A stretch of DNA of 64,000 bases from Labilibacter sediminis (lineage in GTDB: Bacteria > Bacteroidota > Bacteroidia > Bacteroidales > Marinilabiliaceae). How positions within the stretch are numbered: the stretch's first letter is position 1; every line of letters starts with the position of its first letter. Shown piece after piece: positions 56,530 through 64,000 of the stretch. The translations under genes were made by a program, and so were the position numbers. The notes below the pieces were generated by a model, which did no database searches, was not told where the DNA came from, and saw only the letters and a list, made by a program, of their open reading frames with translations. The stretch lies in contig NZ_VCHY01000002.1 of the NCBI RefSeq assembly GCF_005877885.1, positions 1-64,000 on the forward strand. The letters run 5' to 3'.

Positions 56530-58287
56530 CTATTCTTTTATTTCTCTGAGTTTAATACACAATTCTTCAAGCTGATCTTCTGCTACAGGTGATGGAGAAT
56601 CAATCATCACATCACGTCCTGAATTATTTTTAGGAAATGCAATCACATCCCTAATTGAGTCAATTCCTGCAAATAAAGAAACCAACCTGTCAAAACCAAA
56701 GGCAACACCACCATGTGGAGGAGCCCCATATTTAAATGCATTCATCAAGAATCCGAACTGACTTTCAGCCTCCTCTTCGGTAAAGCCTAATAACTGGAAC
56801 ATTTTATGTTGCAACTCATCATTATGAATCCTTATGGATCCCCCTCCAATTTCAACACCATTTATCACTAAATCATAAGCATTGGCTCTTACTTTACCAG
56901 GATCAGTATTAATTAAGTCTAAATCTTCCTTTTTGGGAGAGGTAAATGGATGATGCATTGCATGGAAACGTTCTGATTCTTCATCCCACTCTAACAAAGG
57001 AAAATCCACAACCCAAAGCGGAGAAAATTTATTTTTATCTCTATACCCTAAACGCTCTCCCATCTCTAAACGAAGTTCGCACAATGCATTTTGAGTTTTA
57101 GCCTTTGCTCCGGCCAACACTAGAATTAAATCTCCAGGCTTCGCATTAAATGCCTCAGCCCATTTTGTTAGAGCTGCCTCATCAAAAAACTTATCTACAG
57201 ATGATTTAAAAGTTCCATCTGTATTAAATTTAACATACACCAGACCTTGTGCTCCAATCTGCGGTTTACGCACAAAGTCAGTTAACTTATCTAATTCTTT
57301 TCTGGAATATGAAGCACATCCTTCTGCACAAATACCTCCCACATACTCAGCATCCTCAAATACTTTAAAGCCACAGCCAGATAACATATCCTTCATTTCA
57401 ACAAACTTCATGTCGAAACGAATATCCGGCTTATCAGAACCATAATACTTTATAGCATCAGTAAATGGCATTTGTGGAAAATCATAATCAAACTCCACAT
57501 CTTTAATCACCTTAAATAGATGCTTAGTCATTCCTTCAAAAGCAGCAAGCACATCCTGTTGTTCAACAAAAGCCATTTCGCAGTCTATTTGCGTAAACTC
57601 AGGTTGACGATCAGCACGTAAATCCTCATCTCGAAAACACTTTACGATTTGAAAATAACGATCAAATCCGGCAACCATTAATAACTGCTTAAATACCTGA
57701 GGAGATTGTGGCAGAGCGTAAAACTCACCCTGATTCATTCGTGATGGCACAATAAAGTCACGAGCTCCCTCTGGTGTAGATTTTATTAAAACAGGTGTTT
57801 CTGTTTCAATAAAGTTTTGCTGGTTTAAATAGTTACGCACTTCAAATCCTAACTTATGGCGCAACTCCAAATTTTTACGCACCGGATTTCTACGCAAATC
57901 AAGATAACGATACTTCATACGAAGCTCATCCCCGCCATCTGTCTCATCCTCAATAGTAAACGGAGGTAATTCTGATGGATTTAAAAGAACAAATTCATCA
58001 ACTAAAATCTCAACATCTCCAGTTGGAATTTTATTATTCTTATTGCTACGTTCGGCTACTTTTCCTGTAACCTGAATTACAAATTCCCGACCTAATTTAC
58101 GCGCTTCTTCACTTAAGTCTTTTCTGGATTCAACATCTAAAACCAATTGAGTAATCCCATATCTATCTCTTAGATCGATAAAAGTCATACCTCCAAGGTT
58201 ACGCACTTTCTGAACCCATCCGCTTAAGGTTACATTCTTATTTGCATCCGTAAGTCTTAATTCTCCACAAGTATGTGATCTGTACAT
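56530..58287 (-). CDS. aspS: aspartyl-tRNA synthetase
   Basis: The 585-residue class II enzyme has the N-terminal anticodon-binding OB fold ([26 protein letters not shown]), motif 1 region with [14 protein letters not shown], motif 2 in [18 protein letters not shown], the bacterial GAD insertion (about 285-410) and motif 3 [24 protein letters not shown] -7-like box lies about 100 bp upstream (58384-58391, minus). Confidence 0.97.
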   Translation of the reverse strand: MYRSHTCGELRLTDANKNVTLSGWVQKVRNLGGMTFIDLRDRYGITQLVLDVESRKDLSEEARKLGREFVIQVTGKVAERSNKNNKIPTGDVEILVDEFVLLNPSELPPFTIEDETDGGDELRMKYRYLDLRRNPVRKNLELRHKLGFEVRNYLNQQNFIETETPVLIKSTPEGARDFIVPSRMNQGEFYALPQSPQVFKQLLMVAGFDRYFQIVKCFRDEDLRADRQPEFTQIDCEMAFVEQQDVLAAFEGMTKHLFKVIKDVEFDYDFPQMPFTDAIKYYGSDKPDIRFDMKFVEMKDMLSGCGFKVFEDAEYVGGICAEGCASYSRKELDKLTDFVRKPQIGAQGLVYVKFNTDGTFKSSVDKFFDEAALTKWAEAFNAKPGDLILVLAGAKAKTQNALCELRLEMGERLGYRDKNKFSPLWVVDFPLLEWDEESERFHAMHHPFTSPKKEDLDLINTDPGKVRANAYDLVINGVEIGGGSIRIHNDELQHKMFQLLGFTEEEAESQFGFLMNAFKYGAPPHGGVAFGFDRLVSLFAGIDSIRDVIAFPKNNSGRDVMIDSPSPVAEDQLEELCIKLREIKE

Positions 58288-58440
58288 TCTATACTATTTA
58301 AACATTCAATGGATAATCCTGTAATTATATCTTAATATTAATTACTAATTTCGTATTCTTTCCTCACCAGAAAAAACAAACATCAAAAATATAAAGAATT
58401 AAAATAAAATTACTGGTTTCGACCAACATAAAGTTGAAAG

Positions 58441-58887
58441 ATGACTAAAATCAATTTCTCAGATGAATATTTTATGCAACAAGCACTCAAAGAAGCACAA
58501 ATTGCTTTGCAAAAAGACGAAATTCCGGTTGGTGCCGTGGTTGTATGCAAGAACCAAATTATTTCAAAAGCCCACAATTTAACCGAAACATTAAACGATG
58601 TAACTGCACATGCAGAAATGTTAGCCATAACAGCCGCTTCAGAATATTTAGGTGGTAAATACCTTAACGAGTGCAAACTCTATGTTACTCTTGAACCCTG
58701 CTGCATGTGTGCAGGAGCGCTTAACTGGTCACAAATTTCAGAAATACACTTTGGAGCAAAAGATGAAAAAAGAGGCTTTATGAAACATACACCCCCTATA
58801 AAACACCCCAGAACCAAAATTTTTAATGGTGTTTTGGAAAAAGAATGCTCCGAAACAATCAAAAATTTCTTTAAAACTAAAAGATAA
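58441..58887 (+). CDS. tadA: tRNA adenosine(34) deaminase-like protein
   Basis: The 148-residue cytidine-deaminase-fold enzyme has zinc ligands His57 in HAEM (with Glu59 as proton shuttle) and Cys87/Cys90 in EPCCMCAGAL. TadA makes inosine at the wobble position of tRNA-Arg(ACG). The symbol depends on this being the main copy; a guanine or cytosine deaminase of the same fold cannot be fully excluded. It is divergent from aspS. Confidence 0.82.
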   Translation: MTKINFSDEYFMQQALKEAQIALQKDEIPVGAVVVCKNQIISKAHNLTETLNDVTAHAEMLAITAASEYLGGKYLNECKLYVTLEPCCMCAGALNWSQISEIHFGAKDEKRGFMKHTPPIKHPRTKIFNGVLEKECSETIKNFFKTKR

Positions 58888-58926
58888 AATAATTAAACTT
58901 TTTACTTTTTTCGTAGTTTTATACAC

Positions 58927-59616
58927 ATGGATTTTAAAGCTATTTATTTAGAACTGGAAAAGTGTGGTACCGAACAAAACAGGAAAGTGTATACGCGCCA
59001 TGGTGCCAAGGGTGATTTATTTGGAGTAAGTTTTGCTGACCTCAAAAAATTAAAAAAGCACATTATATCTCCTAATGGTACAAAAGGAGTTAACCATAAA
59101 ATAGCGCAACAACTTTGGAACACCAGAAATATTGATGCCCGTATTCTGGCTTGTATGATTGCCGATAGCAAGAAAATAAACCGCAATGAAGCAAACAAAT
59201 GGGTATCCGTTATAAACTACTATGTTTTGGCTGATTATTTTGCGGAACTAATAGCCTCCAGCAGGTTTGGTACAGACATCATGTATTTATGGATACAATC
59301 GCCCGATGAATACATCAAAAGAGTAGGATTTTCGATACTTAATTACATTGCCCGAAATGATCAGACAAAAAGCGACTTATTTTTCAATGGCTTTCTGCAA
59401 AAAATAAAACAAGAAATTCCAACATCCCCAAATAGAGCAAGAGAATCCATGAACAACTGCCTAATTTCTATTGGAGGGAGATCTATTAATTTAAAAGAAA
59501 AAGTATTAAAGGTAGCCCAAGCCATTGGTCCTGTTCACATTGACCATGGTGAAACATCATGCAAAACTTTTATTATTGAAGAGTACCTTGAAAAAATATG
59601 GAGTAGAAAGAAATAA
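58927..59616 (+). CDS. DNA alkylation repair protein, AlkD-like
   Basis: The 229-residue protein is all-helical and matches the AlkD/AlkC HEAT-like family (MDFKAIYLELEKCGTEQNRKVYTRHG, FGVSFADLKKLKKHI, LWNTRNIDARILACMIAD). AlkD is a glycosylase that removes bulky or positively charged alkyl bases without base flipping. Many members are divergent and unproven, so activity is not certain. It starts 39 bp after the deaminase gene. Confidence 0.8.
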   Translation: MDFKAIYLELEKCGTEQNRKVYTRHGAKGDLFGVSFADLKKLKKHIISPNGTKGVNHKIAQQLWNTRNIDARILACMIADSKKINRNEANKWVSVINYYVLADYFAELIASSRFGTDIMYLWIQSPDEYIKRVGFSILNYIARNDQTKSDLFFNGFLQKIKQEIPTSPNRARESMNNCLISIGGRSINLKEKVLKVAQAIGPVHIDHGETSCKTFIIEEYLEKIWSRKK

Positions 59617-59641
59617 CGATACCAAGCTTGTGAAAATACAA

Positions 59642-59675
59642 AAAGGGTGATTCCAAAATTTGGAATCACCCTTTC
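59642..59675. terminator. bidirectional terminator
   Basis: AAAGGGTGATTCCAAA and its near-perfect complement lie between the convergent alkD-like and surface-protein genes; T-runs flank both sides. Confidence 0.88.
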
Positions 59676-59690
59676 TTTATAATATTCAAT

Positions 59691-62600
59691 TTATTTTCTA
59701 TCTGTTATTACCAGTTTAGTGCTTACATGACCTTTATTTTTCTCGGAGGCCGTAATTAAATAAACGCCACTATTTAATATTTCTGATATACTGTGTCGTC
59801 CACTATTAGTATATTGAGACTGATGAAGTACTTTACCAGACATATTGGCAATAGTGATAGTCACTTCTCCTGCAGTATTTTCTTCCAACAGATTTTCAAC
59901 CACCTCAATTACACCACTGGCATCATAGGCAAAAATAGTAGCTTTTTTATCTGATTGATTCATTTCAATACCTCCTTCAGTATCCGTCGTTATCATCTCA
60001 AATTTAAGTTCGAAACGACCATTATCCTCACCTGCAACAGCCATAAACTCATATTCTGATTGTTGTCTGAGGTCAACGATAGTACCCGTTAGTTTATCTT
60101 CAAGATAAACAGGTAATCCAGGTTTAAAATCATTAATATTGGTAAATCTTAAAATAGAAACCCCTGCACCTTCAGTTTTTACACTATAACCTAACAAAAC
60201 ACCGCGATTTTCAGAAATCTCAGGCAATAAGCTAATGGAAACTTTTTTCTCACCTTTAAGCGAATATACATTTGGCACTTTTTTATTGCTATCAATTCGT
60301 TTCTCAGAATCAAACCTGGTTAACTCACTAGTTCCTATCTCCCTAAATACAACGACACCTTCATCCGTAGTATACTGATTCACCATTTTAAACCTTAACA
60401 CATCATCCACACCTTCACCTCCTGTAGACTTAAGTGCTACTCCTGTTGTATGAACCCGTGCTCCAGACTTAATTATAAAATCACTTGATGCCGTATAGTT
60501 TCTTACCCAAAACGATTGCCCCGGAGGAACAAACCTCACACCGCCATTAACACCCACACCAGACGCAAGATTATAGGTTGCATACCCTCTTATATCTCCT
60601 GGTAAATCTGTACGTGTCCAAATTGATGTTAAAGCATCTCCAAAGTTCAACTCAGAAGATTTACTTAAATCGATGTACGACGGATATGGATTTGCCACTA
60701 AGTACCAACTTGCACCTAATGTACGAGTATAACTGACATCATTATTTACTAAACCTGAATGCGAAATAGTCCCTTGCTCTTTTAAGTTAACAGCATAACC
60801 CTCTAAAGGATCACTAAACGTGTATGTCGTTTTTGTAAGATTATTCCAAGATCCCGGGTAATTATATAAGAAATAGTCATTTGTACCACCCGTTATAGCA
60901 TCATAACTTGCTATCACCGGATTAGAAATTGAATGACCTATATACCAATATCTCAACTCATCATAAGTCCAATCGAACTGAATATTACCAGTTACAGTCC
61001 CGTTTGTAATAAATGAAGTTGGTTTATCATTACTGTTCTCAATTATTAATCCATTGTTTGTTACTAAATTACCATTTACTGTAAATCGCGCTCCCGGCTT
61101 AACGGTTAAAGTAGCTCCTGCACTTATGGTTAAGTCATTCAACTGAACAACATCACTATTAACTGTCGGATCAATAACCGGATTATTGGAAGCAGTATTA
61201 ATGGTAATATCCGATGCTGCAGACGGCAACACTCCACCTGCCCAATTTGACAATGTAAACCAGTCTGAAGTTGTACCCAACCATGTATATGCCGGAATAG
61301 AAATTGATCCAAATGTTATATAATTGGTATTAGAAAAATCGCTATATGTTAATAACGCAGCAGTTTTCACTGTTCCTCCACCTGTATCACCAGAAGGAGT
61401 TTCAATGCTGATCTGCTCCCATGCCGGAGACCCGGGAGTTGCCCAGTTTACCAATTTAAAATTCGAATCAGGAGTAACTCCACTTGCATCATCCCATCTC
61501 AATGTTAAATTACTTTTTGCTGCGTTTGGTCCTTCAACACTCCAATATTCATTTTTACTTACATACTCTACCGGCGCAATCATTGCATTAGGATCTAAAC
61601 CTTCATTGGCCGGACTATTACTGAAATACCTTACTTTCCAGTTTTGAGCACCGCTGGTTTGAGTTTCGGAAATAATTATATTTCCATAACGACCTCCATC
61701 TCCAACAGGGAAATTAAAGTCACCTCCATTGTTAATCTTTTTAATTAGATAACCTTCAACATTGGAACTTGAGCTTCCTCCTACAATGGCTGATTCGGAT
61801 GTATTGGCTACCGCAAAATCATAACCAAATGAATTATTCACAATACCGGTAGTCAGATATAATATATTATCTATCTCGATATTGGTATTTATATTCAGGT
61901 TATTAGCATTATTGATTGTAAAGTGATTGAACGAATTAGCTCCAGTAAATTCACCCGCACCGTTAATGTACTGAACACTACTACCGTTAAAAGTAACATT
62001 AGAGCTACCTGTTCCAGAATCGTATGTTCCACCTGTAAAGTTTAAATCACCTTTAATACTCAAATTCCTGTCATGCTCATTAATTGCATCAACTCCGTTA
62101 AAAGTAATATTGCCCAAAATTGTTAAATCCAGATTCGGAAATCTTCTTTCCCCAGAACCACTTAATACTAAATTATTCAGACTATTTATATCACTTAAAA
62201 AATCATAATTTGTTGATCCTGCATACTCAAGAGTTCCTCCTGAAGATGCAAAGAAAGAATCAAACACACCTGCCGGTAAACTTCCCTGATCTGATAACTT
62301 TAAAGTTCCGGAGCCACTTACATCCCCAATTCTATGACCGAATGTTGATCCAATATTTAATGTTCCTCCTGAATTAATTGTAGTACGATATACTGATAAG
62401 AAATTAGATGGCACATCCACATTATGGGAAATATACACCAACGATCCGCGAGGACCGCCGGCAGGAACAGTTCCTCCAGATGTAGGATAGGTATCCCAAA
62501 TATTTTCATTTGTCCAATCTCCATCTGCAATTGTAATATAACCCGGTACCTGATCCGGTATGGCAGCATCAAGCCCTGCTGTGTATGCTCCGCTAATACC

Positions 62601-64000
62601 TGCATCATTTGTACCTAAAAAGTCAAACACTAATTCATTACTTGCCTCATCAATAACATCAGTACCGGAAAATTTATTCCAGTCACCTGTACCATCAGAT
62701 AATAATCGCGCTGTATAATAATCTGTAATGTCGCTAGGTGATTCAACGTAAACATCTGCTTCATCATATTTAAATCTCATTTCCGATACAAATCCTGATA
62801 TGCCTGACGCACCCAATTCCCAGTGATACTGTAACACATTGTTTTCATCTTCAACACTTGGGTGATACTCATTTGCAGGCTTAACAGTTAAACTACCTGT
62901 GTTATTATCATTATTGGTAATAGCAACGGTAACCGGTGTATATTTACCTCCAGATCCCATTGGGTATGTAAAGTTATAAACCGGATCAGATCCGCTGGTA
63001 ACCTGAGGAAACACTTTCTTAACGCCATTATCCGTAAAGGATATATTATTTTGGATCATGTTAGTGCTTGAGAAGTCATCCGTTCCATGTTCAATGATAC
63101 ATGTTTCCGTAAGTGACAACAGATTTTTATCGATATTAAAGATACCAGCCTCAAGCCTTAGTTTGTTATTTATAGTAAACTCGTTACCCAACGGGACATC
63201 AACTCCTGCTGAATTACTAATAGTTAGCATACCAAGTGTTCCTGCTCCTGAGAACTTCTGATTTGAAGTACCGTTTAAAACAAGACCTTTACCTGATCCT
63301 CCATAAACATGTGTTCCTGCAAAAGTACAATACCCCTGAACATTAACATTATTACTATTATCATTTAATGTTCCTGATTGGAAGTCAAATATATTCTCAA
63401 TATTAATTTCTGAATCGCCTGCGTTTAGAGATAAGTCTGCCGCTCCTGTTTTAGTTAAATTATAAAATACAGCATTTCCCTGTATTGTTTGTGCAGTACT
63501 ACCAGTAAAGGTTGTTGTATTGTTACCGTGAGTAAAAGATCCTCCCATAGTAAAATCACCTCCAATAGACAAATTCTGACCATTGGCGTTAAATGTTGCA
63601 TTACTTTCAACTTCAAAATTCTCCTCAACAGTTAATGGAACAATCCATTGTTTCACTATAAGGTTCGCATCATTTTTAAGCAATATATTTTTAAGAGGTA
63701 TCGAAGAATATAAGCCTATTTCATTTATTCCTGAAGACTGAACAGGATCAAAAGTTATAGTTGTTCCATCTCCTAAATTATTGGTTTCAGGGTTTAAATA
63801 CAATGATGCCACAGAAGCATTACTTTGTCCGTTAGCTATTTGTAACGTACCACCAGTATGCTCAAAATGGCTTCCTGTTCCAAGTACCTCCAAAACACCT
63901 CTCGAACTTTCTGGAGCACTATATTGTCCAACGATCACTGTTCCTCCAGATTGCTTATAAGATAAAATACCTTCATCTGTGGATGTGGCTCTTCTAATTT
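59691..64000 (-). CDS. giant T9SS-secreted surface protein, 5' part outside window
   Basis: At least 1436 residues are visible; the frame stays open to the right edge, so the apparent GTG start at 63938 is not the real one. Repeated beta-rich segments (NLNINTNIEIDNILYLTTG, SNNVNVQGYCTFAG, GLVLNGTSNQKFSGAGTLGML) resemble parallel-beta or adhesin-like repeats that also contain many 'GG(T/S)L' motifs. The last about 85 residues form a type A sorting domain (SGVYLITASEKNKGHVSTKLVI) for the type IX secretion system. Likely secreted and attached to the cell surface; its ligand is unknown. Confidence 0.88.
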   Translation of the reverse strand, partial: IRRATSTDEGILSYKQSGGTVIVGQYSAPESSRGVLEVLGTGSHFEHTGGTLQIANGQSNASVASLYLNPETNNLGDGTTITFDPVQSSGINEIGLYSSIPLKNILLKNDANLIVKQWIVPLTVEENFEVESNATFNANGQNLSIGGDFTMGGSFTHGNNTTTFTGSTAQTIQGNAVFYNLTKTGAADLSLNAGDSEINIENIFDFQSGTLNDNSNNVNVQGYCTFAGTHVYGGSGKGLVLNGTSNQKFSGAGTLGMLTISNSAGVDVPLGNEFTINNKLRLEAGIFNIDKNLLSLTETCIIEHGTDDFSSTNMIQNNISFTDNGVKKVFPQVTSGSDPVYNFTYPMGSGGKYTPVTVAITNNDNNTGSLTVKPANEYHPSVEDENNVLQYHWELGASGISGFVSEMRFKYDEADVYVESPSDITDYYTARLLSDGTGDWNKFSGTDVIDEASNELVFDFLGTNDAGISGAYTAGLDAAIPDQVPGYITIADGDWTNENIWDTYPTSGGTVPAGGPRGSLVYISHNVDVPSNFLSVYRTTINSGGTLNIGSTFGHRIGDVSGSGTLKLSDQGSLPAGVFDSFFASSGGTLEYAGSTNYDFLSDINSLNNLVLSGSGERRFPNLDLTILGNITFNGVDAINEHDRNLSIKGDLNFTGGTYDSGTGSSNVTFNGSSVQYINGAGEFTGANSFNHFTINNANNLNINTNIEIDNILYLTTGIVNNSFGYDFAVANTSESAIVGGSSSSNVEGYLIKKINNGGDFNFPVGDGGRYGNIIISETQTSGAQNWKVRYFSNSPANEGLDPNAMIAPVEYVSKNEYWSVEGPNAAKSNLTLRWDDASGVTPDSNFKLVNWATPGSPAWEQISIETPSGDTGGGTVKTAALLTYSDFSNTNYITFGSISIPAYTWLGTTSDWFTLSNWAGGVLPSAASDITINTASNNPVIDPTVNSDVVQLNDLTISAGATLTVKPGARFTVNGNLVTNNGLIIENSNDKPTSFITNGTVTGNIQFDWTYDELRYWYIGHSISNPVIASYDAITGGTNDYFLYNYPGSWNNLTKTTYTFSDPLEGYAVNLKEQGTISHSGLVNNDVSYTRTLGASWYLVANPYPSYIDLSKSSELNFGDALTSIWTRTDLPGDIRGYATYNLASGVGVNGGVRFVPPGQSFWVRNYTASSDFIIKSGARVHTTGVALKSTGGEGVDDVLRFKMVNQYTTDEGVVVFREIGTSELTRFDSEKRIDSNKKVPNVYSLKGEKKVSISLLPEISENRGVLLGYSVKTEGAGVSILRFTNINDFKPGLPVYLEDKLTGTIVDLRQQSEYEFMAVAGEDNGRFELKFEMITTDTEGGIEMNQSDKKATIFAYDASGVIEVVENLLEENTAGEVTITIANMSGKVLHQSQYTNSGRHSISEILNSGVYLITASEKNKGHVSTKLVITDRK

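Noticed and set aside
62120-62377. Plus-strand ORFs within the T9SS protein gene and other antisense ORFs throughout
   Set aside because: They lie wholly inside well supported genes on the other strand and have no recognisable domains.

Overview
The window is about 64 kb of AT-rich chromosome from a member of the Bacteroidota, probably the Bacteroidales/Marinilabiliales side of the phylum. The evidence is the 16S rRNA 5' end at the left edge, promoters of the TTTG-N20-TAnnTTTG type, almost no Shine-Dalgarno sequences, a Bacteroidota-style dcw cluster (no murF or ddl inside, FtsZ with an extra C-terminal tail), a glycine-lipid synthesis pair, a GH95 fucosidase lipoprotein, and a very large surface protein with a type IX secretion sorting domain. 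Most of the content is conserved housekeeping. I see no prophage, insertion sequence, CRISPR array or tRNA.

Layout. 1-69: start of a 16S rRNA gene on the minus strand. 70-885: its leader and four tandem promoters. About 1209-1404: a candidate structured RNA. 1570-6774: glycosyltransferase, dihydroorotase, a small lipoprotein, aspartate kinase and fructose bisphosphatase. 7010-13965: a membrane histidine kinase overlapped by a secreted CAP-domain protein, then mfd, then a convergent PAS response regulator. 14148-21900: a co-directional block of coaX, outer-membrane protein, TPR protein, LptC-like lipoprotein, CBS/CorC membrane protein and a PpiD/SurA-like chaperone, with an envelope-assembly theme. 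22110-22286: a long imperfect inverted repeat. 22286-38208 (minus): the complete division and cell-wall cluster mraZ-rsmH-ftsL-ftsI-murE-mraY-murD-ftsW-murG-murC-ftsQ-ftsA-ftsZ-yqeY, with a MraZ-type operator in front of mraZ. 38597-49771: a secreted protein, the glsA/glsB-like acyltransferases, a DUF5916-type outer-membrane protein, an isochorismatase-fold hydrolase, a flavoprotein lacking redox cysteines, a serine hydrolase and a PurF homologue. 49981-53608: SPOR protein, universal stress protein, three copies of a hairpin repeat that look like small RNAs, a STAS protein and a PlsC-like acyltransferase. 54040-59616: GH95 fucosidase, aspS, tadA-like deaminase and AlkD-like protein. 59691-64000: the 3' part of a giant T9SS cargo protein running off the right edge.

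Many transcription units end in clear hairpin terminators, several of them bidirectional between convergent genes. The most unusual non-coding features are the three-copy hairpin family at 51533-51898, one copy of which has a perfect Bacteroidota promoter; the roughly 177-bp nested inverted repeat at 22110-22286; the MraZ operator of three motifs at exact 10-bp spacing; the four-promoter array of the rRNA operon; and a 16-bp tandem repeat that forms the promoter region of the fucosidase gene.
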